Part shown: positions 32,001 to 43,260 of the stretch, piece after piece
How positions within the stretch are numbered: position 1 is the first letter of the stretch
Layout of the letters: each line of letters opens with the position of its first letter
Assembly (NCBI GenBank): GCA_037951165.1
Contig: JBBDHG010000110.1
Location: forward strand, 62,001 to 126,000
Source of the DNA: Lophius americanus
Taxonomy: Eukaryota > Chordata > Actinopteri > Lophiiformes > Lophiidae
Length of the DNA stretch: 64,000 bases
Direction: 5' to 3'
Notes under the pieces: model-generated
What the model was told of the DNA's origin: nothing
The model's database searches: none
Seen by the model: only the letters and a program-made list of their open reading frames with translations
Translations under genes and position numbers: made by a program

Positions 32001-32845
32001 TTAAACCTAAACATTAAATCTAAATCTAAATTCCATATCAAAATATTATATCTAAATCTAAATGCTCTATGTAAATCTAAATATTATATCTAAATGTTAA
32101 ATGTCGACCTAAGTCTTAAATGTCGATCTAAATGTTGTATCTAAATCTTAAATAGAATTAGTATAAACGTTATATCTAAATGTTACATTTAATTGTTCTA
32201 TCTAAATGTTAAATATAATTATACATTTTTCATTTAATGTAAATTTGATCTTTTTGTTAAATCTAAATCTTAAAATGAATCCAAATGTTATATATAAATG
32301 TTAAATTAAATCAAAAAGATATATCTAACTATTCTTATTATGTTTTATACTTATATATATATATCTTTATATGTAAAAATTTCATAATTAAATGTTAAAT
32401 CTAAAATTACATTTTAAATCTAAATGTTAAATCTAAATCTACATTTAATATCTAAATGTTAAATCTAAATCTCAATGTTTGATACAAATGTTACATCTAA
32501 ATGTACATTTTTATCTAAAAGTTAAAATTATTTATATCTAAATGTTAAATCAAAATATAAATGTTTAATATAAATGTTATATTTAAATTTTATATCTTAA
32601 TGTTAAAATTAATCTCAATGTAATATATAAATCTTAAATTTGAAAATGAAATGATATATCTAAATGTTAATTTTATATCTTAATGTTAAAATTAATCTCA
32701 ATGTAATATATAAATGTTAAATTTGAAAATGAAATGATATATCTAAATGTTAATTTTATATCTTAATGTTAAATGCAAATCAAAATGTCCTATCTAAATG
32801 TTAAATCTAAATCTAAATGTCATATATAAATCTCAAATCTAAAGA
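32001..32845. repeat. A/T short-word array (TAAATC / TAAATGT), array 1
   Basis: About 840 bases of TAAATCT and AAATGTTA words, for example AAATGTTAAATCTAAATCTA, with many substitutions. A segment reading ATCTTAATGTTAAAATTAAT occurs twice about 89 bases apart (32596, 32685), showing larger duplication within the array. The same word set recurs at 43605-43975 and, reversed, at 44555-44770. Confidence 0.85.
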
Positions 32846-33585
32846 AATAAAAAATATGCAAATTACATTCAGCAAAAGCACCAAAATAAAAGCTCGATGG
32901 AAAAACCGTTTCTTTCCAAGGAAATGTGGATCCTTTTTTTTTTGGTTAATTTAATTTAACATTTAGAGCTTAATGTGGCAAAATGTTACTGTTTCTTCAC
33001 AATTTCTGCCCCATAAAATGCAAAATGGTGGCTTAACCTGGAGTCTTTAGTACAGTAATAAAAAATAATGTTAAGTATTACTGGATGTCCGGAGGGTCGG
33101 AAAATGAAAAAAAAGGAATAAACAAATTATCTACTAAAAAAAGTTTTTCCCAATTTACAGAATTATAAAAATTTCACTTTTTATTTTCTTTAAATAAAGC
33201 TGAGATTTGAGTCAGACTTCTGGATTCTGATTTAAATTACAATTCAGAAGTCTGCCTCATAAATTGAAAACGATCACCTGGCCATGATCCTCTTCCACAC
33301 ATTTGAACGGGAATATATAAAATGTGATTTATTGGACACAAAGTTGATTTTATTTGTATGTCATTTCCTGTAGCAACATTATATTCGGAATGTTTTCCAG
33401 ATAAATTTACGCACCCGTTGCCGTTTCCCAAAGTACCCCTAGTGGCACACAAACCGCTGTGTGAATAATATTGTGTTAAAGTATTGTGTATAGGTGTTTA
33501 GTCCTTCAAAATGTCAACCTGGCCGGTACCGTTTTGGTGTTTTGCCTTTCCATAAACGTTCTGATGTCAAGAACAGCAGCGCGGA
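32846..33585. other. AT-rich sequence, nothing recognised
   Basis: No feature supported. Confidence 0.45.
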
Positions 33586-33589
33586 TCCG

Positions 33590-33623
33590 CATTTGATCGG
33601 ATTCAAGTGGATCCGATCAAATG
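33590..33623. repeat. 13-bp perfect inverted repeat
   Basis: CATTTGATCGGAT at 33590-33602 and ATCCGATCAAATG at 33611-33623 are exact reverse complements around an 8-base loop. A GCGGATCCGC palindrome directly precedes it. Function unknown. Confidence 0.9.
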
Positions 33624-33929
33624 TGTCATGCGAACAGAAGATTGAATTAGATCTCATCTGAACAGTTGACCCCGAATCTTTAATCAATGTGAATTAAACT
33701 GCATGTGACCACAAGCAATGTTTTCCTTTTCCTTGACTGCTCATATGACTTAGAGATTGCATCAATCTTCTTTCCTGCAGCAGCATGCATGCCGTCAGCA
33801 GCAATAAACTGCTCCGGCAATCTCACTATATTTAGCATCTAGAGAGCCACAGGAGCCGGCGAAGAACAAAGCAGAGCAAAAAGGAGAATTAACTAGGCCT
33901 ACGCTTTCTTCCCGGAAAAAAAAAAAGCC

Positions 33930-34625
33930 CCCAACACCCCTGCTTTGTACAAGCAATCCCCCAGATTGAACTGCTCAAATTAAATGCGACTCACTAATTA
34001 TCTTAAATAGCCCATATTGACTCGAGCTAACTATTTCTATGATGTCAGCAGTCTGCTCTTGGATCAGATCCAAATGTGACTCAAGAATGAAGATAAATAC
34101 AGTAAACTAGTTTTTTTCTGAGCTTTCTAATAAAATAAGACGAGCTTGAGCTAAATTTAAATACAATTGGACTTGTGGTTGGGAAGTTTAAGACTAGAAA
34201 TTCACACAAGAGGCCGTCCCAGTGAGTCAAATACGAGCAATTACAGCGAAATGGGACAAAATCAAGTTAGATCTCCTTAAGTGGATTCATATCCATCAAA
34301 TTCTAATTAAATCAGACAAACAAATTCATATTTATTTATATTTTTATAAAAAAAGTGTTTGTTTTTTTTAAAAGCTTCCTTAGTCAATGAAATGTCAACT
34401 AACAGAATAAAGTATGATAAAGAGTCTAAATCAGACCAAAACTCTGATTTTTATTTTAAATTATTTTGTTTTAAATTTTTTTTTTAGAATAAACTTCCCC
34501 TAGTGGCAGAAATATGCAACTGACATCTCCCCAAAATGAATCCCGTTTTTCTTCGCACTAAGGTCTATAAGGATGTAATAAATGAAAATGATTCATACGA
34601 CAGTTATTGCATAAACTCGCGGATT
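33930..34625 (-). repeat. Unclassified 'TAGGGGGAG' repeat family, copy 9 (long subfamily)
   Basis: Reverse landmarks: AAGCAATCCCCCAGATTG, CTCAAATTAAATGCGACTCA, GCCCATATTGACTCGAGC, GTCAGCAGTCTGCTCTTGGA, then after unique-looking DNA CTTCCCCTAGTGGCAGAAAT, CCCGTTTTTCTTCGCACTAA and ACAGTTATTGCATAAAC. It shares the 200-base far module with copy 4. At nearly 700 bases it is the longest copy. I see no copy to its right. Confidence 0.7.
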
Positions 34626-34760
34626 CTAGACGGCGAAGGCGATTCCCTAATATCTCTTTTTTGGGGATAAAAGTTTCGCTTTATTAATATTACAATATAT
34701 CAACATTTTTTTGTGAAACAAGCCACTTAATAAAAAAACTTTACTTCTGCTTCATTTCCT

Positions 34761-35012
34761 TTAAAAAAAGAAGTTTAATGTTGAATTTAATAAATCAAGC
34801 ATTTCAGATATGACCTCCGTGTTGAATAAACTACGACAAAAAGCGTCTGCGTAGCGAGGAAAGGTTCTGGTCCAGCCACACTTACGTTTGATTGACATGT
34901 CCCTGATTCTCCCGCCCGTTCTGCTGCACCCCGGGGAGGAACTTGTCATCATCTCCGTGAGTGTATATGTTTCGGTGACCTCATCAAACTCCCGCTTTAG
35001 CTGCGCCTGACT
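34761..35012 (-). CDS. Coding-like open segment with a strong donor-like site, unassigned
   Basis: The minus frame is open from 35012 to 34761. Its first part reads QLKREFDEVTETYTLTEMM, followed by SSSPGCSRTGGRIRDMSIK, at which point a consensus-like donor C|GTAAGTGTGG lies at 34886. The upstream acceptor (AAGTCAG or GCGCAG near 35003-35008) has a poor pyrimidine tract. No family recognised. The plus strand is also free of stops over part of this stretch, so chance or a non-coding element remains possible. Confidence 0.25.
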   Translation of the reverse strand, partial: SQAQLKREFDEVTETYTLTEMMTSSSPGCSRTGGRIRDMSIKRKCGWTRTFPRYADAFCRSLFNTEVISEMLDLLNSTLNFFF

Positions 35013-35014
35013 TC

Positions 35015-35840
35015 AGCCTGAGCGGAGCTCTAATCAACCCGAATCCAAAACATCTGTGTGAGTGTGCGGGGCCTTTAAATAAATACTTTAGTCCGTCACC
35101 TCTGACCCGCTGCTACTTGATCCTGGACCGCTGCACCCGGAGCTGCTGCTTTTCATTTTGGCCCGGCTAATCAGGGAGTAACGTTCGGCTGGAGCATGGG
35201 GAGGGGGGGCGGCTGGTGGGCTGGATGTGGAGTCTGAGGGACCCTGAGTAAAAGTGTGGTCCTAACATCTCACCCAAACATTAACCCGGCCACAGTGAGA
35301 AGAATTTTTATGATTGTTTTATCTCCAGAATCAAATCAGGCAGGTTTTGCAGAGAAACGACCCGCAGTGGAAGTTAGGATCTTTGGGGTCTGTGTAGTTC
35401 TTCACCACATTCATCTCAAAGCAGCCAATGATATCAGCACCAATCAGAGGCTTGAATGAAATGGTTTTATTATCCTAATCATTCATTTCGTCTGTTAGAA
35501 TTCCCTTCATCAGACCGTACAGCCGGGAGAAAAAGCTTTCTTAAGCTTTGGTGTGCGTCTTATACTAAACCTTGTCTGATCTCCAAACAGAACCGGGATT
35601 AAACAATAAAATGTGTATTTATCGAAGCAGAAAGGTCATCTAACACAAACCGGGCCGGTGTGAAAGAAGATCTTATCCCCTTAGATATTGGATCTTAAAA
35701 TTTACCAGATTACATTAATAATTGGTTCCACTTGGACTGGAATCAACCGGACCCGGGTTCAATACCCGCCCTGTTCAGTCACATGATCGCTAAAAATGGA
35801 CCATTTCACACCAACAGCAGGAAGCAGGAAGTTGAAACGT
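35015..35840. other. Unique sequence, nothing recognised
   Basis: Contains a tRNA-B-box-like GGGTTCAATACCC at 35756, which may be a remnant of a SINE head, but I see no matching A box. No gene seen. Confidence 0.35.
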
Positions 35841-35844
35841 TGGT

Positions 35845-36130
35845 CTCACCAGTAGCACACTATGCCAAAATCAAAAGAAATTCCAGACGAGGTTAGGAAG
35901 AGAGTGATTGAAATGCAAACATCCGGAAGGGATTTTTAAGCTGTTTCGAAGGTTCTGGGACACATCATTTGGAAACGGAAAAGACTTGGAACTAACCTTG
36001 AACCTTCACAGACTGACCAACTTTCCAAAATTCCTTCAAGAGCACCGCAGAAACTCCTTCAGGAAGCTAGAGAGCAACAGGGCCATACATCGAGACCACG
36101 ACCCAAGCAGGAGAATAAGTCACGATCTGA
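35845..36130 (+). pseudogene. Tc1-like transposase N-terminal part, frameshifted
   Basis: An ATG at 35862 opens MPKSKEIPDEVRKRVIEMQT and then TSGRDF, the start of the paired-type helix-turn-helix DNA-binding domain of Tc1-like transposases. A frameshift next to a T run creates a TAA at 35937-35939. The reading resumes in another frame as AVSKVLGHIIWKRKRLGT, then LSKIPSRAPQKLLQEAREQ. Several residues around the linker (GRPTKI in the family) are lost. The catalytic DDE domain is absent, so the copy is dead. Confidence 0.85.
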
Positions 36131-37800
36131 ACGATTCAGAGGGAATAAAATACAATTTTTGGGTTCGCCTAGTCAAAGTCTGGACCAGGAACCTGCTCAA
36201 TACGTATTCACATAGAAGATTTAGATTTCAACATTGGACAAAATCCTCATTTATTTAAAACTTGCATTTTTTTTTTTTTTTTAGATTCATGCTAAATTTA
36301 TGATGAAGATCCAGAATAGTTCAATATGAGACACTCACAAAATTTCTAAATCTAATTTCTTTGTTTTTGCTGCCCAAACAGGTTTCATCTGTGTAATATA
36401 CAAATTGTGTATAAAACAGCTTTTAGCCTAATAACCAAACGATAATTCTTCGAAGTCCGATCCATATATCCGGTACAAACATGACAGTTGAACGACTTAT
36501 GTCTAAAAATGTGAAAGGTAAGATATAATATCTGACAGACAGAAAATTGCATTAATGTAATAACTGAAGTTATTAATATTGACCAGAATGCAGTGAAACC
36601 AGAGGTGCATGATGGGTATTTTTCTATGGTGAGACGCTTACGATTGGATTTATTGGTCCATTAAGCTGCAGCCAGGAGAAATGACTGTGGAGGAAGACGC
36701 TTCACTGGCTGAGTGGGCGAAGGCTTCAGCACTTGACCCACTTCTTAGGTTCATGGCCGGGCCTCAACCTCAACCCCACCTGGAGCGAGGAGAGAGGAAG
36801 GGCATGAAAAGGTGTCAGTATCACGCCGGGTGACATGCCATGTCCAATAACATGGAACAACATAACATCATTTAACCTTTACAACACACGTATTGATCCA
36901 TCTGGTTGTTATCCGGCTGCGATCGCAGCTCAGGGCTGAGCTCAGCTTCAGCTTCAGGGGGCTCCTTGAATCCACGCCTGCAACATTACCGGGAGACAAA
37001 GAGACCCCGGCCTTCTGTTTCTTAACCCCTGTCCTTGGATCATCCTTTTTTTTTTTTTTTTTTTTCCCCCCCACACATCACGTTGTCTCTGGAGCAGCGG
37101 GAAGATGTGTCACTATTTCCTCGCTGTAGCTGAATATACAATGGCGGTGATGAGATAGAATCTTGGCACGGCGGAGTAGGACGGTTGAGGAAAAAAGAAA
37201 AAGGAAAAACGCCCCCACACAACCCACTCAATTTTCCAGCGAGTCTCCGAGCTCATTCAGAACAAGTGAAGATGTGTTTTTATTTGTGGCCAGATAGGAT
37301 TCACTGCAGCTAAACGGAGTCTTCTTCATTGTCTTTATGAAAGTATTCCCAAATCAGGAGCAGCTTCAAAGAATACGTTTATGGACACGCTGCTCATTAA
37401 TATTCACTCCCCCCCACCCACCCACCCGCCTCACCTATTTCAAGAAATCAGCATGCACTCTGGATGTAGGAAATACAAACGCAGACATACTTTGAAGAAG
37501 TGTGGAATCATTACAGTTGGGAGGAGTCCACTTCCTCCCGGAGGAGAGGTGCACCCAGATGGAGTCGCAGGCACCCAGATGGCCTGAGTCTGTGGGTCTG
37601 TTCCATCTGAGGCTGCGTCTCAACGCTTCTCCTCATTGGACAGATCTTCCACTTGTCAGCTGGGACACCTGAGGTCTGTGTGACAGCCAGAAGAGTCTCC
37701 TCTTGCTCGTGCACACTTTTTTATTTTCTAGAGGAGTAAAAGGAAAATAAACCTTGATTTGGGTTTTATTAATCATTACGGCGTCATTTTTTCACAAAAA
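36131..37800. other. Unique sequence with a T run, no gene recognised
   Basis: T runs at about 36268-36282 and 37047-37066 and a C/CCA-rich stretch near 37408. The minus frame at 36868-37074 is driven by the T run. No domain or splice pair recognised. Confidence 0.4.
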
Positions 37801-37807
37801 CAAACTA

Positions 37808-37875
37808 GGAGGGCACTCTGATGATCAGCCATAACATTAAAACCACCTGACTTATATTGCGTAGGCCTCCAAAAT
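37808..37875. mobile_element. Interspersed repeat end (GATCAGCCATAACATTA type)
   Basis: Reads GATGATCAGCCATAACATTA then AAACCACCTGACTTATATTG and CGTAGGCCTCC. This matches the terminal region of a common fish DNA-transposon-like repeat whose usual text is GATCAGCCATAACATTATGA ... CCACCTGCCTAATATTGTGT. Only the end is present. Class uncertain, probably Tc1/mariner. Confidence 0.6.
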
Positions 37876-39885
37876 AGACCTGCTGCAAGTCATTTTGACA
37901 GCTTTCTATCTGAGCCCAGATAAACTTATTCAGGAATTTTCTTCTACGGGATCAAACAACAACCTAACCTAAATATCGTGAGTTTCAGTTTCTATTTACA
38001 AAATTACAAATTGGTATAAGATTCCTCAGAAGCTGGTATTTATTTATTCATTAAAAGCTTATAGATTGAGTCTCTATTTTAAGTTTTTTTTATTTTTATT
38101 GGTATGTATTACAATTTTAAACATTTTTGATTATCACCGGAGCACTTTTATTGTTTTTATAGATTATCCTACTATTATTTTATTTTATTTTATGTTAATT
38201 ATTGTTTGTTTTGAAACTGTCAATGGATGCCTCACACTCTCAAACTGCAAACCAAATCTACCTACAGGCACAAATAAAGTAACCTGAGCCTGAAACCTGA
38301 ACTTAAACTTAAACTTAGTTCCCCAGGCGTTTTAAGTGGTCCTTTAAATAAGCCGGTACGCACCGCTATACAATACCGGCACTTCTAGATTTTATCGCGT
38401 TGTGTACCAGACTTCTCGCAAGCTTCCACGACCCTTTTATATCCTCTCCATACCAGAGTCGGTCTCTTGGCGGTTCATAACGGTACAAAGACTACATTAC
38501 CCATGGTGCACTACAAGACGCTCTACTATTCCTATTCTCCCGGAGGTGTAACGCTGACTCATGAGTCAAAACAATGTTGAATGAACGGGAAAAAGAAGAT
38601 TAATTAAAACAGGACTCGAAAAGAGCCCAAAGTTCAGATGGTGGCAGTAAAACATTGTATCCCCAACCGAAGAGAACAATTAAACACATTTTTTTAAAAA
38701 GAATAAGTAAAAAGAATCGGTACTGCTACTTCTTCTTTTCCACTTGAAACACTGGTTTCAATGAACCTTGGGTGCCCATACCCATGTTACCTTCTCAGTG
38801 TTTGGCCCCCCTTAGATCCCTTTGGTAAGTCTACTAACTTATACTAAAGACCAGATCACTCAACAAGACCTGCAGTACGGGAGACGTTCCGACCCGGTCG
38901 TCTGGCCTTCACTATTTGGGCCCAGTCAAAGTCTCTCGGACCTTTACACTTGACAAAATATTCATTCGCGGGATAATCAATCTGAATATAACTTCCCTTT
39001 TCAGTGGTTATAATCACTGATTGGATTAATGATTATTCCAATAAGATATGTCCACGATGAATTCATAGATTGCACTTTTACCTGGATCCTCTACTTGATC
39101 TGATTTCATCGTAATCTGTCAGGAAGTCTCTGTGTATTTGACAAAAAATAGGTCAAAAAGCCTTTTTCTCACAATGTATCCTGGCCCTGCCCTCTTCATA
39201 TGCATCCACTCTCAAATTGAAAGGGTTCATCCTCGCTTCATGCCAAGTTCCCTTGCCAAATACTATATAAATCTATCATTTAAGCATGAAATATGGAAAT
39301 TATGAAAAACTCCTTACTTGCAAGGTTGCAAAATTCCTGAATTCACCTTTCCCTCTCTCGAGACACCCCTAACACACACGCACAGCTGATGACACATGGG
39401 TTTTGTGAATTTCTGCTGACGGATAAACAGAAAGACAAACAAAAGCCAAAGCATTACCTTATCAGAGGTAATAAAAATGTCACCTGGTAACTGAAGGTTC
39501 ACTGAAGCCCCCCCCAAAGAGTGATTATCCAAACATACCTCGGTAAAAATCACTACGCACAGACCTGCAGGTCATCACTTCATTCGCTCAACACTCCGGG
39601 CCTACGTCCTCCTACCGGCGTGTTTTGATGGTAATGTGTCTCGTGGGTATTCCTTTCTACTACTCTGGGCACAAACCCTTTGATCACAATCTCCCCAAAG
39701 AGTCTGAGCGTCAAAGACTTTCTAATAGAATAATTATCACACATCATCTCTTGTAATAAATCATGCGTCTTTTTTCCTTTTGTCTTGATTGACTCTGATT
39801 TAAATCATTTCCTTCAACCTTTTTCTGTAACCGTATATATTTTTTGCGGGAAGCTTCAGCCTATCCCTGCTGGTATTGTTCGACA
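37876..39885. other. Unique and AT-rich sequence, no gene recognised
   Basis: Near 38286-38320 a CTTAAA-type hexamer run (CTGAACTTAAACTTAAACTT) follows an AATAAAG word, which may be the tail of an unrecognised retroposon. ACTACATTACCCATGGTGCA at 38492 is a phrase common in vertebrate repeats. No coding region seen. Confidence 0.35.
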
Positions 39886-39889
39886 CACA

Positions 39890-40088
39890 CAGAGAACCAT
39901 TCACACTCGGCTGGAAATTGTAGTTCACCTTTATTACATGTATCTGGAGTGAAGGCACCTACCGGGAATCCAGGCAAATACAAAGAAAACACGAAAACTC
40001 CACACAGAGTTTTATGAGGATTTCAACCCAGAACCTTTTTGGTTCCATTCTCATCACAGTAGGCCCTCCATTACTTCACAGTGTAACC
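39890..40088 (-). mobile_element. tRNA-derived SINE, reverse copy (CACGGTG type)
   Basis: Plus strand reads CCATTCACACTCGGCTGG, GTATCTGGAGTGAAGG, AACACGAAAACTCCACACAG, CAACCCAGAACCTTTTTGG and CTTCACAGTG. This is the reverse of the repeat seen at 16774 and 27150, whose usual reverse text has GGAGAACATGCAAACTCCAC and GAACCCAGGACCTTCTTGC. Strongly mutated. Confidence 0.7.
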
Positions 40089-40089
40089 C

Positions 40090-40400
40090 CTGTGTTAAAT
40101 GGATTGAACTGAACTGTTCTAGTCCCTTCAGAACTCTTTACAACGAGAGTCAGCGTTCAACCATTCACACAAACATTCATACATGATGATAGAAGCTGCC
40201 ATGCAAGGCGTCACCTGCTCATCAGGAGAAGTATCCATTCGTGCCATCATGCACACACCAATGGAACAGCCATTGGGAGCAACTCGGGGCTCAGTATCTT
40301 GAATAAGGACACTTCAGCACGTAGGCTGGATGGGCCGGGAATGGAACCAACGACCTTCAGATAAGTGGACAACCACTCTACTATATGAGCCACCATCGCT
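40090..40400 (-). mobile_element. tRNA-derived SINE, near complete, reverse copy
   Basis: From right to left on the minus strand: tRNA-like head with TGGCTCATATAGTAGAGTGG (A box) and TTGGTTCCATTCCCGG (B box), then GCTGAAGTGTCCTTATTCAA, GAGTTGCTCCCAATGGCTG, CTTGCATGGCAGCTTCTA, GTATGAATGTTTGTGTGAAT and TTGTAAAGAGTTCTGAAGGG. The order matches the 3' part at 10165-10345 and the head at 30296. About 300 bases, the most complete SINE here. Confidence 0.85.
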
Positions 40401-40562
40401 TGTGGCACCATCTACTTTTTGGGTCAGGTGAGTTATTGGAGATTAAAGGATGAATCAATAGTCAGCCTGAGGGTCCCAAAGGCGACGCTCTTATGACCCA
40501 AAGAGAGATGTTGGAGACTATAAACAGTAGGAAGGTGGCTAATTTGTGAACTACTCACCCCA

Positions 40563-40901
40563 ATGACCTCAACACGATCCCTCCGTTCTACCCACTCATA
40601 CCGCCTCCTCCTTCCCCGGACTAAGCTCAGCACAATGGGTGATTGGGCTTTCTGTCCTGCTGCCCCTCGTCTGTGGAATGCCCTCCCTGACCATCTGAGG
40701 GCTCCACAGACGACTGACACTATTAAAAAAGGATTTAAAACTTTCCTTTTTAGCAGAACCTATAACTTTAATTAAAATTGTTGCTTTTTGGTCATGTTTT
40801 TATCTAGTTATTATTTTATTTTTTTATTGAGGCTTTTATCTGCTTTTACTTTGTAGCACTTTGAGATTTGATCCAAATGTAAAGTGCATTATAAATTAAA
40901 T

Positions 40902-40952
<51 letters not shown>
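40563..40952 (+). pseudogene. L2-like LINE C-terminus, 3' UTR and (ATT)n tail
   Basis: The frame encodes RSTHSYRLLLPRTKLSTM, then FCPAAPRLWNALPDHLR and KGFKTFLFSRTYN, the conserved C-terminus of L2/CR1-type LINE ORF2 (family form F.VAAPRLWN.LP...FK..LK..LF). A stop follows at about 40773, then a UTR with GCACTTTGAGATTTGATC and AAATGTAAAGTGCATTATAA and a long (ATT)n tail at 40903-40952. 5'-truncated as usual for LINE insertions. Same family as 53060-53340 and 4735-4815. Confidence 0.9.
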
Positions 40953-40957
<5 letters not shown>

Positions 40958-40999
40958 CTCACCATCAATGTAAAGTGAACCGTTCGAGCCCCTACAGCC

Positions 41000-41255
41000 A
41001 CACAGACCTAACTAAGAGGAAGGTCAAATGCAGGTGACCTGTTGTTGTGGTTCATGTGATATTGGATGACGTTGCATTTAATCACGGGAACAATTATGAA
41101 AGGCATAAAAAGATGTACCAGCAGCACCTTGTAGTCTATAGTCCAACCTGTTCCAATTAATAAGAGGAAACGAGTGGGCAGCATAATAAAGCACAAAGAC
41201 AGAGCCTCAGCCAGAGTTATCAAATTTGCCGTAGACGATGATAATAGATATGTAT
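41000..41255. other. Unique sequence, nothing recognised
   Basis: No feature supported. Confidence 0.4.
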
Positions 41256-41259
41256 GCTA

Positions 41260-41580
41260 ACGAATGGCGCTTTAATAGAGTTTTTAACTGTAGATCTAGA
41301 ATGGAAAATTGGACATCCATTCTAATTGAATACCTGGTTGAGAATGTAGCCGGCACACAGTTATAAATCATCTGGAATCAGTTTTCTCGAACTCCTCTCT
41401 CCCTCTCAGCCACTTTACAAACACAGAGCAAGGCTTTTTCAGCCTCTGATAAGTGTTAATAAATTACCTGAATTTGAAAATTAATGGCTAGCCGCCTGCT
41501 TCAGGGAGATATCATTGTGTTTCATGAATATTTTGATTTTGTGATTAGATCAAAATGCGGTGAATTCCTAAACAGCCTCC
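41260..41580. promoter_or_regulatory. Candidate conserved non-coding element (strong)
   Basis: Contains GGCGCTTTAATAGAG, CATTCTAATTGAATACC, GTGTTAATAAATTACCTG, AAAATTAATGGCTAGCC and TTGTGATTAGATCAAAATG. TAGAATGGA / TCCATTCTA at 41298-41325 can pair as a short stem. No repeat-family similarity or coding frame. Confidence 0.45.
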
Positions 41581-41616
41581 TTGCCCAAGCTCCACTGATC
41601 ATAAACTCTTCCCTTC

Positions 41617-41637
41617 TTAAAAAAAAAAAAAAAAAAA
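41617..41637. repeat. Poly-A run
   Basis: About 20 consecutive A, splitting two CNE-like stretches. Confidence 0.85.
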
Positions 41638-42245
41638 TCCATTCCATGCAAATGTGCTGATATGGAATAATTAGAATGAGTTTTGCCAGTATTTTCCTGC
41701 CGTAACATTTGCATGACTTTAGATCTCACCCGACTGATCTGCTCCAAGCTGAGGGAAAAATGTATGTTTTTGTGCTCCTCCACCCCCCCCACCCCCCCAC
41801 CCCCTCCAAAAAAAAAAATTTTTTACCTTGCCAGCCGAGATAATAGCTTATATTGTGATGTTAAAGAGGCTCGTATTTACAAAAAAAAACAAAGGCGAGG
41901 CGGTTTTTGCAGCTCTGGAGGACATTGATTAGGCACTTCCTGTCATTTCCCATTCACACGCTGTATCAGTGGCATTCCAGCTCATCTGCTTTTGTGCATG
42001 ATAGGGATCAAATAGATTTCCTCGCATTGTTACAACATTCACAGGTAGGGGAATGTGAGGAAGGGAAAGCATGAATAGGCGTGCAAACTTTGACTTAATA
42101 ACATATTCTTGCTCCCTTTCTGCACCGGCTGCCTGCTCGCCCGGCTCTCCGGCACATCATTATGAAAACACATGCCCGCCGTCATATATGCACACACGGA
42201 CAGAAGGAATATAATTAAATAGTTTCCCTCACATCTCTGCAAAAA
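41638..42245. promoter_or_regulatory. Candidate conserved non-coding block
   Basis: Contains CCATGCAAATGTGCTG (octamer), GGAATAATTAGAATGAG, GTAACATTTGCATGAC (octamer reversed), GGACATTGATTAGGCAC and CATGATAGGGATCAAATAG. A C/A-rich low-complexity stretch at 41780-41825 interrupts it. Confidence 0.4.
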
Positions 42246-43260
42246 AACAACAAGCCCCACACTCAACAGTTGTATAACAGTACCATCGCATTCGCATTTT
42301 GTTTGTATTTTTTTTCTCGTTTACTCCGGCGCTTCTCCGCCGTCTGGTTGGCACACGGAGACGCAGGCAAGGAAATAACATACACCTCATGTGAAGTTGT
42401 ACGACTTCAGATCCGGCTTAGCCAAAAATTGCGATTTCAAACGCACGGAGGGAGGCTCGTGTTTGTGCACGCACATGCATGTGTGTGCCCGGCAGCTGCG
42501 CAGGGGCCCCCAGGGACGGGCCTTCGTCGATCGGGTCTCCTCAACCCACAGCTCATTAGTGGCGAGCGAGAAGGAATCCACACAGATGGCTGTCAGCGTT
42601 CAAAAAAGTCGTCTGCGTGAGACGTGTCAATTGAGGTATAAGTTCCTTCTGCTCGTCCCTGTGACACTGCAGTATTCAAGCAATAGTTGTTTATTCTACT
42701 CCAAAAGTACAAAAACGCAGAAGCCTGGTGACATCTGAAAACGTGTTTTCTAATGAGCGCTCAGACTAGCGAACAGGATGCTGCACTTGTCATTCATCAG
42801 CGCAAATTACTCGTTCCAACTTGACATGTTTTCGGTGCTACAGATGACGAGCTTGTCTGTTCTGCAAACACTGAGGCCAGTCGGCGTTTAAGCTGGAGAT
42901 GCGGCTCCAAACAGTCCAGCGAGATGCCTTGGAAAATCAATTAGATTGTTTACCTGTCAAAGTTGGAACGGGGGGCCGCGCCACCGTAACGGTCGCTCAT
43001 CACTTCCACTCCGCCACTGTCTCCTCCCGTTATTCAATTAATGGGATTGAATACGCGGTGGTGATGTGGCGTCTTCGTACGACGGCGCTCGCTCTCATTA
43101 GACGGAGAACTCTCACTGCATGGAAGCTGCCCTTGAGCCTCGTGAAAGTTAAAAAAAAAAAAGGTTGGAACCGGCATGATAAAAAGCTGGTGAAAATGTG
43201 ATTCTGCCAGGGGGCCAGCGGTAAATATGTACAACTTTAAAGGAGACCCCGCTGGAATTC
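42246..43260. other. Unique GC-richer sequence, no gene recognised
   Basis: Several overlapping frames over 100 codons exist on the plus strand (42270-42738, 42899-43201), a by-product of GC content. None has a known motif. It may belong to the CNE-like block to its left. Confidence 0.35.

Noticed and set aside
35740..35790. Possible tRNA or SINE head because of GGGTTCAATACCC
   Set aside because: A B-box-like word is present but I find no A box at the right distance and no cloverleaf.
36868..37129. Lysine-rich or phenylalanine-rich open frames
   Set aside because: Driven by the poly-T run at about 37047-37066; flanks show no domain.
42270..42738. Overlapping 115-116-codon frames
   Set aside because: Two frames overlap on the same strand in GC-richer DNA, and a third lies on the minus strand; this fits chance openness.
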